Below are positions 36,489 to 44,663 of a stretch of 64,000 bases of DNA, piece by piece. Where the stretch lies: the NCBI RefSeq assembly GCF_008153345.1, contig NZ_CP042818.1, forward strand, positions 2,294,001-2,358,000. Direction: 5' to 3'. Below the pieces are notes generated by a model that worked only from the letters and a program-made list of their open reading frames with translations, searched no databases and was not told the origin of the DNA. The stretch is from Treponema phagedenis. Its GTDB lineage: Bacteria; Spirochaetota; Spirochaetia; Treponematales; Treponemataceae. Position numbers and translations under genes: made by a program. Numbering within the stretch: the stretch's first letter is position 1; every line of letters starts with the position of its first letter.

Positions 36489-36542
36489 CTTTTTACCGAA
36501 TTTAACAAAAAGTTACAATCGGTTATTGTTTGGAAACTGAAA

Positions 36543-36579
36543 GTGCCAAGCAAAACTCTGATGGAGTTTTGCTTGGCAC
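36543..36579. terminator. Perfect 16-bp hairpin after the EF-G paralogue, no T-tract
   Basis: Stem GTGCCAAGCAAAACTC (36543-36558) pairs perfectly with 36564-36579, with a five-base loop TGATG. It lies 55 bases after the EF-G stop and upstream of the DUF2147 gene. It lacks a T-run on either side, so it could be a weak terminator, an mRNA-stability element or an intergenic repeat. Confidence 0.5.
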
Positions 36580-36687
36580 CTCTGCAGAACAGTCATCATG
36601 CTTATTAAAATAAGCCCGTAAAGGGATTGTGCGGCATTTGGCAGAGAGGGATTATTTCTTGTTAAAAAAAATGTGTAAGGAGCTAAT

Positions 36688-37245
36688 ATGAAACGTGTTA
36701 TAACTATCTGTTTGGCAGTGCTGTGTATGGCTTGCGTCTTTTCCGACCCTGCCGAAGGTTTTTGGAAAAGTCTCGGAAGAAAAAAAGCAGTTACCGGTTT
36801 ATGGCGTTTTGAGGTAAAAGACAATGTTTTATACGGCACCTGCGTGCTTGCGATGAAGGAACCGGTTGACAGAATTTTAACAAAATGCAAAAAAAACTAT
36901 AAGGGGTACCCGCTTGATATCGATCTGAGTACTCAGAGGCAAATTGATGTTCCGCTGATTTACGGTGTTCAAAAACAATCCGAAGGAGTATGGCGTGACG
37001 GTCATATTATTGATGCTCGGAACGGAAGGTTATATACATGCCATATTACCTTTCATCCTGCCGGAACGGAAAACTTCAAGGTTGATACCCTGGAGTTGCG
37101 CGGAGAAATCGGGCTCGGTATCGGAATGAGTCAGTATTGGGAACCCACAACCGCCAAAGAAATAAATCAATTTATTTTGGCAAATATCGAAAAATACGGA
37201 AGCGAGGAAACCAAGAAAAATAAAGAAAAATTTTTGGTGCGTTAA
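36688..37245 (+). CDS. Secreted DUF2147-family protein
   Basis: A 185-residue protein with a signal peptide (MKRVITICLAVLCMACVFSD; a lipobox-like LCMAC occurs but the following residues do not clearly favour lipidation). The mature part has the DUF2147 pattern: AEGFWKS and GLWRF start, Tyr-Gly-Thr strand, GVWRDGHIIDARNGRLYTC as the counterpart of the usual W-x-x-G-x-I-x-D-P-x-x-G-K-x-Y block, and an end strand LELRGEIGLGIGMSQYW. The start follows AAGGAG by six bases. The function of the family is unknown. The gene is convergent with the lytic transglycosylase gene with one base between stops. Confidence 0.8.
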   Translation: MKRVITICLAVLCMACVFSDPAEGFWKSLGRKKAVTGLWRFEVKDNVLYGTCVLAMKEPVDRILTKCKKNYKGYPLDIDLSTQRQIDVPLIYGVQKQSEGVWRDGHIIDARNGRLYTCHITFHPAGTENFKVDTLELRGEIGLGIGMSQYWEPTTAKEINQFILANIEKYGSEETKKNKEKFLVR

Positions 37246-37246
37246 A

Positions 37247-39304
37247 TCAGTCGTGTGCTCCAACTATTTCAGCAATGATTTCTGCGGGCGTTTTATTATA
37301 ATATAAATATCCATACATTACCGCTGCGGCAAGAATCTTTCTTCCGTACCCGCGCGTTTCTCCATATGCTAAGGTTTCTAAAAACAAGTCGTCAGGAGTA
37401 TCTTTTTGGAGTTTTTTCCAATTACGAACACGTGCATAGCCGGCATTATACGAAAACAGTGCAGGCATAATCGCCCCGTCCCATCTGCGAATAAGATCCG
37501 TAATAAAAAATGTACCGAACTGAATATTGGTATCGGGATCGGTAAGATCATATTCGGTTATTTTTAGCTTTCGTGCAATATCTGCGGCGGTCGGTTTCAT
37601 CAGCTGCGTTAAACCTATTGCTCCCGCATGTGAAATAACTGCAGGCTGAAAAAGGCTCTCACTTCTGATAAGAGCGTACAGTACATACTCTGCAATACCG
37701 TATTGTTTTGCGTATTTTTGCACAATATCAAGCCATGGACGAGGATAAATCAGCTTTAACTGTTCATCGTCAAAAACCGCATCTTCCGAGTGAAGTGCAT
37801 ACGACATGATTTTTATTGCATCAGCCCAACGGTTTTGGCTTATCTGAATATGAGACAACTCCGTTGCCTCAGCCACAGAGATATTGGGATATACTTTTGC
37901 GATTGAAGGATAAATTAAATCTGGTAACTCATATACCGCATAACCACGAAGAATTTCCATAGAATGCTCCGCAGAGAAAAAACTATGTGTATTGCGCTGT
38001 TTTCGTACCTTATATAAAGAATCGGTTAAAGGGATCTGCAAAACATTTGCGGCAAGTATTCGGTAATAAAAAGAATAGTGATCTTTTTGAAATGCGGTTT
38101 GATACGCAACAGTTGTCTCTTCCGGTGAAAGCATCCCTGAACGTGCTAAAACATATGCAATTCGCGCTTGGCGGTCGGGAAGTGCAGTGTTTTCAAGTGC
38201 TTCCGCAAGAATTTTTAACCTTTGCCATTGTTTTCTGCCGACCAACTCTACAATTGTGTAATCAGTAAGATCCGCAAACCAATTAGGATCATTCCATGTA
38301 CCACAAGTTTTTGTAAGAGCGGTAAAAAAATCATTAAAACTTAATTTTTTCAGTGTATCAAGATAATACCAAAGGGTATTATCCGAATCGGCAGGAGTTG
38401 GTGCATATTGTTGTGCTGTTTGAAAAAGCGAAAGTGCTTTTTTTAGCCCTTCACTACCCGCTTTGGTATACAGTCTTGCGGCATAAAAGTTCGTATAAAA
38501 CTCAAGATTTTGTTCTTTTGGTAAATCGCTTGCACCCTTCACCGTATCGGATATCGAGCGCAATAGCATTGCCGCCTCTATTGCATTTTGTGAACCGTAT
38601 AATGCCGCCCGCCCTATATCGGAAAGCACGGGGTCAGTAAGGTATTCAGTAACGGAAACAGGATCCTCTAAAAGCTTTTGAAACCCTTGCCATGCGGGGC
38701 GATAATCTTTATAAAAAAGCAGTATTCGAGCTTGCACAAGATCGGTAAACTGTTCGGGTAAATCCGGAAAAGCTTCAAGCACCTCCGAGAAATACTCACA
38801 TTTTTCTGCCTGAAAAGCGGTATCGATATAGATACTTTTGACTGAATTTTTAAGTATATCAAAGCGTTTTAAAAGAAATAAAAGCTCTTCCTGCAAGTCT
38901 TCCAAATGCTCTTTTTTTACTATAAGTTCTTTAGAAGCTGTTTTTTGTTTTGACAGAGTTTTAAGCGCTGTTTCAATAAAGAGGAGTCGTTGCTCAGGAG
39001 TTCCGGTTATGGCGGCTTCTTCTTCACAAAGTAGATTAAAAGGCGCTTTCCCTTTTGTTCCTTGCACAAAAAACTTGTGAGCATCTTCTTCGTTTTTTGC
39101 ATTTTTTAAATGAATACCGACAAAGTAAAGCCCCCCTGCTCCGCTTCGGGAAACAAGTTTAATAGTTTTTTTTGTAGGATTTTCGAAAAAACTATAATCG
39201 TGATCTTTAAGAGCGGAGAAAACTTTTCCAATGTTGCTCCCTGTTGAGCAAGAAAAAAAACTACTGCAAAAAACAATGCATAAAAAAAGAAATTTTTTGT
39301 GCAA
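37247..39304 (-). CDS. Lytic transglycosylase (Slt-type) lipoprotein with helical repeats
   Basis: The frame is open from 39475, but that start lies inside the LysM gene and the first 57 codons look non-native. I place the start at TTG 39304, just before the membrane/lipoprotein signal (KKFLFLCIVFCSSFFSCSTG, with FFSC as a lipobox), giving about 685 residues. A long alpha-superhelical region follows (residues about 60-520). The C-terminal SLT domain has the catalytic Glu in LIRSESLFQP, then SHAGAIGLTQLM, LFSYNAGYARVRNW and LAYGETRGYGRKI, typical of family 1A. It cleaves peptidoglycan to 1,6-anhydroMurNAc products. The start is uncertain because no Shine-Dalgarno is visible and a terminator hairpin lies just upstream. 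Confidence 0.85.
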   Translation of the reverse strand: MHKKFLFLCIVFCSSFFSCSTGSNIGKVFSALKDHDYSFFENPTKKTIKLVSRSGAGGLYFVGIHLKNAKNEEDAHKFFVQGTKGKAPFNLLCEEEAAITGTPEQRLLFIETALKTLSKQKTASKELIVKKEHLEDLQEELLFLLKRFDILKNSVKSIYIDTAFQAEKCEYFSEVLEAFPDLPEQFTDLVQARILLFYKDYRPAWQGFQKLLEDPVSVTEYLTDPVLSDIGRAALYGSQNAIEAAMLLRSISDTVKGASDLPKEQNLEFYTNFYAARLYTKAGSEGLKKALSLFQTAQQYAPTPADSDNTLWYYLDTLKKLSFNDFFTALTKTCGTWNDPNWFADLTDYTIVELVGRKQWQRLKILAEALENTALPDRQARIAYVLARSGMLSPEETTVAYQTAFQKDHYSFYYRILAANVLQIPLTDSLYKVRKQRNTHSFFSAEHSMEILRGYAVYELPDLIYPSIAKVYPNISVAEATELSHIQISQNRWADAIKIMSYALHSEDAVFDDEQLKLIYPRPWLDIVQKYAKQYGIAEYVLYALIRSESLFQPAVISHAGAIGLTQLMKPTAADIARKLKITEYDLTDPDTNIQFGTFFITDLIRRWDGAIMPALFSYNAGYARVRNWKKLQKDTPDDLFLETLAYGETRGYGRKILAAAVMYGYLYYNKTPAEIIAEIVGAHD

Positions 39305-39333
39305 AAATGCGGAATGGTATTTTCCATTCCGCA
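39301..39333 (-). terminator. Terminator of the LysM gene, abutting the next start
   Basis: A ten-base-pair perfect stem TGCGGAATGG / CCATTCCGCA (39308-39317 with 39324-39333) and six-base loop, followed on the minus strand by TTTTTGC. It lies nine bases after the LysM gene stop. The proposed TTG start of the transglycosylase (39304) lies in the T-run, so any transcript reaching it must read through. Confidence 0.7.
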
Positions 39334-39341
39334 GATTCTGC

Positions 39342-40427
39342 TTATTTAGGAGGGATTTCAATATATCTTCCTGAAATAATAAGATCAGGGTTTTTAATTT
39401 TATTATGCCGCGCAATTTTTTTATACAACCATGGATTCTTATAATAAGTATCCGATAAATCCCATAAGGTATCACCCCACTTAATCTTATGTCGCACAGC
39501 GGCTCCGGGAGTTACCGGCTCGGGGCGTGTTTCTTTTTTATCAGCTATCGGTTTTTCAACAGTTTCTTGTACCTGAGCAAGCTTTTGAACGGGCTCTTCT
39601 GCTGGTTTTTGAACAGTTTCCTGCACAGGTTTTTGCACTTCGTCCTGTTTTGTCTCTATTTGAACAACATCAGGCTCTTTTTCAACTTGCACAGACTCTG
39701 TTGCCTTTATTTCTGATTCCGCAGGTTTTGGCGGTTCGGTTGTCTTCCCTTGTGTGCGCTCCGATTCTATTTGCTCCGTATCTTTTTTATCAATTGTTTT
39801 TTCTACCGGAGCGGGAGAGTCTTGCTCTTTGCTTGATCGACCGATGCTTCTTGTAAGCAAGAGAATGGCTAATACAAGGATTGCAATGCCCAAAAGAACT
39901 AAAATAATTAAAAGCCAAAGCGGAAGTCCGCGTTTTTCTTTTTCTTCATATTTATGGTCTTGTTTGTACTCTTTTTCTTTTTTTTGCTCCGATTCCTGTG
40001 CTGCAGAAAAAGCAAGATTATCAAAAGAGGGGTCGCTTCCAAAATCGATATTATCGTTTACCGGAGAAAGATCAAAGTCGGGAATATCGAAAGCATTGGA
40101 ATCCAGTGTTTCTAAAGAAACCTTCAGCCCTTGCCTCGTACCGGAATCCACATCTATAGCTTCAGCCGAAAGATTTTTATCTTCATCTAAGCTTAATTTA
40201 AGTTCAATTGTGGGATCTCCTGCAGGTTTCGCCTTAATATCTTCAACAATAAGCGATCCGATATATTCAGGCTCCGCCACATCCTGTTTTTTAAATAAGT
40301 TAATTTGTACGCTTGTTTGATTATCACGAACTGTTGTAAGCTCAAGCTCTTCCGAACTTAAACTATTTTCGTCCATAATAGGGAAAAATCTTCCATCTGC
40401 AAGCTTTATGCCTATTTTAGAAGCCAT
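39342..40427 (-). CDS. DnaK substrate-binding-domain-like/TM/LysM protein
   Basis: A 361-residue protein. Residues about 1-110 resemble the beta-sandwich substrate-binding domain of Hsp70: FPIMDENSLSS, then SVQINLFKKQDVAEPEYIGS and DPTIELKLSLDEDKNLSAEA follow the DnaK pattern (vxIxVxQGE...LGxFxLxGIPPAPxGxPxIEVTFDIDANGILxVxA). No ATPase domain is present. An acidic linker, one membrane helix (about 170-193, LPLWLLIILVLLGIAILVLA) and a Glu/Lys/Pro/Gln repeat region follow, ending in a LysM domain (HKIKWGDTLWDLSDTYYKNP, about 312-360). The predicted topology is SBD inside, LysM in the periplasm binding peptidoglycan. The start ATG has AAAGGAG eight bases upstream. The role is unknown. Confidence 0.8.
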   Translation of the reverse strand: MASKIGIKLADGRFFPIMDENSLSSEELELTTVRDNQTSVQINLFKKQDVAEPEYIGSLIVEDIKAKPAGDPTIELKLSLDEDKNLSAEAIDVDSGTRQGLKVSLETLDSNAFDIPDFDLSPVNDNIDFGSDPSFDNLAFSAAQESEQKKEKEYKQDHKYEEKEKRGLPLWLLIILVLLGIAILVLAILLLTRSIGRSSKEQDSPAPVEKTIDKKDTEQIESERTQGKTTEPPKPAESEIKATESVQVEKEPDVVQIETKQDEVQKPVQETVQKPAEEPVQKLAQVQETVEKPIADKKETRPEPVTPGAAVRHKIKWGDTLWDLSDTYYKNPWLYKKIARHNKIKNPDLIISGRYIEIPPK

Positions 40428-40589
40428 ATGTATACTCCTTTATTACAATTAGTTTAGTATGCAAAACTCTCTTTGTCAACATTGCAAAAATGTTGTTTTA
40501 GAACAGGACCGACAAGAGTTTTAAACCTTTTTCAAAAGCAGCTAAAAGTACATTATATAAAAGAGATCGGCATAAAAACGCAAACTCTT

Positions 40590-40833
40590 GAAATAAAATA
40601 ATCCCCCTTAAATAAAAAACCGCAAATCTTTGTCCATTGTCATTTGGGAAAGATGTCCGATGATATAGGTTCCGGTCAAAGCGGTCAGTGCATCAAGGGC
40701 GCAGGCTATTGAGCCTAAATAAAAGGCTGCCGGGCGCAAAATCAGATAGCCCGATTCAAAACCGCCGCCGTACAACATGCAAATAGCGGTAAGAGCGATA
40801 AATGCACCGCCTGACGGAAAGCGCCCTAAACTC
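40590..40833 (-). pseudogene. Duplicated 3' end of the dicarboxylate symporter gene
   Basis: The last 73 or so codons (GRFPSGGAFIALTAICMLYG and onward to the stop at 40608) match the end of the intact symporter at 44664-45893 with only a few substitutions (P for S, H for Y, D for N). The match extends about 15 bases past the stop and ends abruptly at 40833 after GCGCCCTAAAC in the plus-strand reading. There is no 5' portion. The roughly 3.8 kb between the two 3' ends carries the ATPase/RloB-like module and an IS. Confidence 0.85.
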
Positions 40834-40864
40834 ATAAGTGCTATTTTGATACGGATGCCAAAAT

Positions 40865-40959
40865 AACACCGTTGCGCCGTGCCGGACTCTTTTTTATAAA
40901 TTTTTTATGGTTCGTATAAAATGTATCGAAAACGGATCAAGTTATCAAAAACGCTATAA
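40865..40959. repeat. Modular intergenic repeat, copy 7 (partial)
   Basis: Carries ACACCGTTGCGCCGTGCCGG, CTCTTTTTTATAAATTTTTT, and a right end TATCAAAAACGCTATA. Read in reverse, that end begins TATAGCGTTTTTGATAAC, resembling the IS630-type terminal repeat. It begins about 30 bases beyond the break in the symporter fragment. Confidence 0.6.
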
Positions 40960-41048
40960 TAAATTATAAAAAGTTGCCGTAATTTTTTTACGGATGCTTG
41001 CCGATAATGAAAATACATGATATAACATTTTTATTAAGAGAGTTTCCT

Positions 41049-42185
41049 ATGTTGACAAAGTTTTCTGTAAAGAATTTTAAAAATTTTAAAGATTGGCTCA
41101 CTTTCGATTTTACCAATACAAAAAATTATGAATTTAATAAAGAATGTATACGGGGCGAAGTTATAAAAACAGCTCTTATTTACGGCATAAACGGCTGCGG
41201 AAAATCAAACCTGGGACTTGCCCTATTTGATATCATTTTCCACCTTACCGATATGGAAAAAGTTTGGAAAATATATGGTGATTATCGCAATGCGAAGGCT
41301 AAAAATGCTTTTATTGAGTTTAAATATTATTTTAATTTTAACGGAATAATTCTTGAATACCATTATGGAAAGACTGATATTAATACATTATTATATGAAC
41401 GAATTATCATACATGATGCGATTGTTTTAGAATATGACAGAAGAAACAGCAATGAAAAGTTTTTTAAAACAAGCCTTGTCGGAACAGAAAACCTCATCAA
41501 AGATTTGTCTCAAATAAAAATATCTGTTGTAAAATACATTAAATCAAATACAGTTTTAGAAATAAATGACGAGTCGGAAGTATTGCAGGCATTTTTTGAA
41601 TTTACAGATAGCATGTTACAATTTAAATCTCTTGACTATCGGATTTATCAAGGCTATGAGGTTGGATCTGTAGATGTAATAGAGTATATTGCAAAAAATC
41701 ATACAGAAGATTTTAATAAATTTTTATGCGAGGCGGGGTTTGACTGTCATCTAGTTTCGCGACTTGTTAGAGGAAAAGATAGCTTGTTTTTTGAATTCAA
41801 TGGCTCTCGTATTGATTTTTTAACCAATGCTTCAACAGGAACAACATCACTGACTCTTTTTTATTTTTGGCTAAAAAGACTGGAAGAACATAAAGCCTCT
41901 CTGGTATTTATAGATGAATTTGATGCTTTTTATCATTATGAATTATCAGAATTTGTGGTGAAGCAACTTAAAAAACTTGATTGTCAAATTATTTTAACTA
42001 CTCATAATACATGGCTTTTAAACAATGATTTAATGCGCCCCGATTGTTGTTTTATTTTAAAAGACGGCAAAATTGCGCCACTTTCTTCTCTTACTGACAA
42101 AGAACTTAGAGAAGCACATAATATTGAAAAAATGTATCGTGCAAAGGTTTTTGATAATGAGCGAGAAAATATTATTTGTATTTGA
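41049..42185 (+). CDS. AAA15-family ATPase, RloA/AbiLi-like, first gene of a defence-type pair
   Basis: A 378-residue SMC/ABC-like ATPase of the AAA15 (COG1106) group. It begins LTKFSVKNFKNFKDWLTFDF and has Walker A YGINGCGKSNLG, a signature-like NASTGTTSLTLF, Walker B ASLVFIDEFDAFYH and H-loop LTTHNTWLL. I take ATG 41049, which fits the family N-terminus; an upstream in-frame ATG (41007) adds residues with no match. Such ATPases are sensors in abortive-infection systems (AbiL, RloAB, PARIS) paired with RloB/TOPRIM-like effectors. The next gene overlaps its end by 29 bases and is exactly such a partner. Its low GC compared with the neighbours suggests transfer. Confidence 0.85.
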   Translation: MLTKFSVKNFKNFKDWLTFDFTNTKNYEFNKECIRGEVIKTALIYGINGCGKSNLGLALFDIIFHLTDMEKVWKIYGDYRNAKAKNAFIEFKYYFNFNGIILEYHYGKTDINTLLYERIIIHDAIVLEYDRRNSNEKFFKTSLVGTENLIKDLSQIKISVVKYIKSNTVLEINDESEVLQAFFEFTDSMLQFKSLDYRIYQGYEVGSVDVIEYIAKNHTEDFNKFLCEAGFDCHLVSRLVRGKDSLFFEFNGSRIDFLTNASTGTTSLTLFYFWLKRLEEHKASLVFIDEFDAFYHYELSEFVVKQLKKLDCQIILTTHNTWLLNNDLMRPDCCFILKDGKIAPLSSLTDKELREAHNIEKMYRAKVFDNERENIICI

Positions 42186-42575
42186 AGGAAAAAAAACAGA
42201 ACCGCAAATATTTAAGAACTTAAATAAAGAAATATTTAAAAATAAGTTTGACTTATACCTGTGTTATGGATCGCATATATACAGCTTATATAACAAATTG
42301 AAAAACGATAAATATTTAGATATTGTTAAATTACTAAGAGAAGATCATCCCGAAGAATTAAAAGATATTTTTTCGTCATCTGAGGTTTCTGCGGTGTATT
42401 TATTCTTTGACTATGATCCACAATCATTTGAAAATGCTGATGAAATCATTCCTGAAATGCTGGAAAAATTTAACAATGAAACTGAATATGGCAAGCTTTT
42501 TATAAGCTATCCAATGGTAGAAGCCATAAAAGATTGCAGTTCTGAGTGGAACATTTGTGCCTATCAATGTAATAT

Positions 42576-44271
42576 CACTAACCCCACAAAATTTACGGTA
42601 ATAGAAACACGCCCAAAGCCCTTCTAAATTAAAGTTGTTCCCTAACTAATGCGATAAACTTGCAAATAAATCTTAAAATCCCATAAATTATGCTCAAATT
42701 TCTCTTGTAACCTATTGATTTAGCCGCTCATAAGTAGTATACTTATTACGTAACTTACGTTAATACAAAGGGCGTTTTATGAGTATTCCGCAATCAATTA
42801 AACAATTTCGTCCAACTCAGTTTGGGGCGGTCGAAATTCGGTTTATCGGTAATTATTACTATGTGTATCAAGTCTCATCCAAGTGGGATGGCGCAAAGGG
42901 CAGAGCGCAGAAAGTCACGGGCAAAAGTATTGGTAAAATCACGGAAGCAGATGGGTTTATTCCAAATGCAAACGGACTTCGTTTGATGCAGCAAATGCGC
43001 AGCACTGCTGATGTCGCACCTACGGTAAAAAATTATGGTGCGTATGAGTTACTTCAGCAATTGGCACCGGAACTTAATGATAAACTCAAACAACATTTTC
43101 CCGATATCTTCAGAGAAATCCGTACGATAGCACTGCTGCGCTTGGTGGGTAGTATCTGCTCAGATAAAATGATTCAACTGCTGTTCCTTGATTCCTATAT
43201 GAGTACCCTATGCACTGATATTGCTGTTTCCGAAGCTTCCGTACGAAAGTTCATTACGCTCCTTGGTTCGCTGCAGGAGCAAGCGGATGCCTTTATGAGG
43301 GATCAGGTAATGCCCGCAAACGCGCTTTTATTTGATGGCACATCAATCTTCACCCGTTCTGCCGATTCCCTTGCGGCAAAAGGATACAATCCTCAGCACA
43401 GCCGCGGCACACAGGCGAGAATCCTGTATGTCTTTGAGAAAAATTCACATAAACCGGTATTTTACCGCGTGTTACAGGGTTCAATTGTGGATAAAGTCGC
43501 TTTCATGGAAACAGTACATGCTGCCGGCTGTAAAGATTGCGTTATTATTGCGGATAAGGGCTTTTATTCCAAAGAAAATTTGGCGGCCCTTATGAATGCA
43601 GGTCTTCAGTTCATCTTGCCGCTTAGAAAAGATACCGTCAATGTTGAGCCTGCTTTTTATGAGAATACTGATGATAGCAAATGGGATGGTGTATTCACAT
43701 ATAACAAACGGCCTATCTGGTTTCGTAAAAAACCAAGCGGTACGAAAGGAAATTTTATCTACACCTATCGAGACGATTCTCGTAAGGCAGAATTGGTCGG
43801 TCAGTATGTAGAGAAAGTTGAAAAGTTTTATGGTGAGCGCACGCATGAGCCGAAAGATGTTTTAAAGAAAATCAGAATGGGCTATTTTTCTTTTTGCAGT
43901 AATCTTGATGTATCCGCGCGGGATATCTACATGAATTATAAAGAACGCTGGGATATTGAGCAATGTTTTGACTACCTGAAAAACAGTGTATCTCAGTCGG
44001 CATCACATGCACATACGGATGAGTACTTTCGCGGTTGGGCATTTGTTAATCACATCAGTCTTTTGTACTACTATGGATTGTTAAACGCACTGCGGAACAC
44101 AAAACTTGATGAACAGTATTCGGCATCGGATGTTTTGAAGCTTACAAAGAATATCTACCTTGTTGACAGCGGCGATAATCAGGGCTTCAAGCTGTCAGCT
44201 ATACAAAAGAGAACTCAACGTATCCTTGATACCCTTGGAATCGATCTATTACGTAAAAACTAAGGGGTTTG
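42576..44271. mobile_element. IS4-superfamily (IS1634-type) insertion sequence
   Basis: The element is about 1.7 kb. The left end is CACTAACCCC followed by ACAAAATTTACGGTAATAG; the right end in reverse reads CAAACCCCTTAGTTTTTACG followed by TAATAG. These are imperfect terminal inverted repeats. The element is bracketed by an eight-base direct repeat TGTAATAT (42568-42575 and 44272-44279). Removing it restores the interrupted gene, which fixes the boundaries. Confidence 0.88.
42779..44263 (+). CDS. IS1634-family transposase
   Basis: A 494-residue DDE transposase. Catalytic regions: first Asp in ALLFDGTSIFTRS, second Asp in VIIADKGFYSKENLAAL, and Glu in the YKERWDIEQCFDYLK (Y-(2)-R-(3)-E-(6)-K-like) motif. 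The N-terminal part VYQVSSKWDGAKGRAQKVTG matches the IS1634 group. The frame is intact and nearly fills the element, so it may be active. It is oriented with the host gene it interrupts. Confidence 0.92.
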   Translation: MSIPQSIKQFRPTQFGAVEIRFIGNYYYVYQVSSKWDGAKGRAQKVTGKSIGKITEADGFIPNANGLRLMQQMRSTADVAPTVKNYGAYELLQQLAPELNDKLKQHFPDIFREIRTIALLRLVGSICSDKMIQLLFLDSYMSTLCTDIAVSEASVRKFITLLGSLQEQADAFMRDQVMPANALLFDGTSIFTRSADSLAAKGYNPQHSRGTQARILYVFEKNSHKPVFYRVLQGSIVDKVAFMETVHAAGCKDCVIIADKGFYSKENLAALMNAGLQFILPLRKDTVNVEPAFYENTDDSKWDGVFTYNKRPIWFRKKPSGTKGNFIYTYRDDSRKAELVGQYVEKVEKFYGERTHEPKDVLKKIRMGYFSFCSNLDVSARDIYMNYKERWDIEQCFDYLKNSVSQSASHAHTDEYFRGWAFVNHISLLYYYGLLNALRNTKLDEQYSASDVLKLTKNIYLVDSGDNQGFKLSAIQKRTQRILDTLGIDLLRKN

Positions 44272-44584
44272 TGTAATATTGAAATGAATAATATTACAAA
44301 TTACAAAAAAATCGTTACGGAAAGGAATCATCACAAAGATTTATTACATTTCAGCCAATATACAAAAGTTCTATGGATAAATATTTTTAAAGCTCATCTT
44401 AAAAAAGCAAACTGTTTGGTAAATGATTTAAACGTTCTCCCCAATATTGATACGGCAAAGAAATTTTCACAACAAATTATTTACAATAACCAGTTACGGA
44501 AATTTGTGCAGCCCTATAATTGTGTTGCAATATTAAGTGCTTTTCCTTTTTTTATTGTTGAGTATTTTACCAAAGAACGCATAC

Positions 44585-44614
44585 AAAAAGAAGGGTTGTT
44601 ATAAAACCCTTCTT
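44585..44614 (-). terminator. Terminator of the symporter gene, overlapping the opposing gene's stop
   Basis: Stem AAGAAGGGTT / AACCCTTCTT (44588-44597 and 44605-44614) with a seven-base loop that contains the stop codon of the RloB-like remnant. On the minus strand it is followed by a T-run (TTTTTGTAT), which suits the symporter gene ending at 44664. It may also serve the plus strand weakly. Confidence 0.7.
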
Positions 44615-44663
44615 ATCATATCAGAACAGAAATACTTAAATTTTAAATAAAATAATTCAACCC

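Larger units (their letters stand above)
42157..44604 (+). pseudogene. RloB/TOPRIM-like effector gene split by an IS1634-type element
   Basis: The left part (42157-42575) begins MSEKILFVFEGKKTEPQIFK, with the EGxKTE motif of RloB-like proteins, and has an acidic LFFDYDPQSFENAD stretch and LFISYPMVEAIKD. It is cut after WNICAYQCN-I by the IS. The right part (44280-44604) continues with EMNNITNYKKIVTERNHHKD and ends KERIQKEGLL. Removing the IS and one copy of the TGTAATAT duplication restores one frame of about 248 codons across the junction. With the upstream AAA15 ATPase it would be a two-gene abortive-infection-like module, now probably inactive. The exact family (AbiLii, RloB or another) needs a profile search. 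Confidence 0.85.

Noticed and set aside
40608-40835. Independent 75-residue membrane protein
   Set aside because: It is the duplicated 3' end of the symporter gene at 44664-45893 and lacks its own start signals.
44269-44604. Independent 111-residue gene after the IS1634-type element
   Set aside because: It is the continuation of the interrupted RloB-like gene; the apparent start is a TTG within the IS end.
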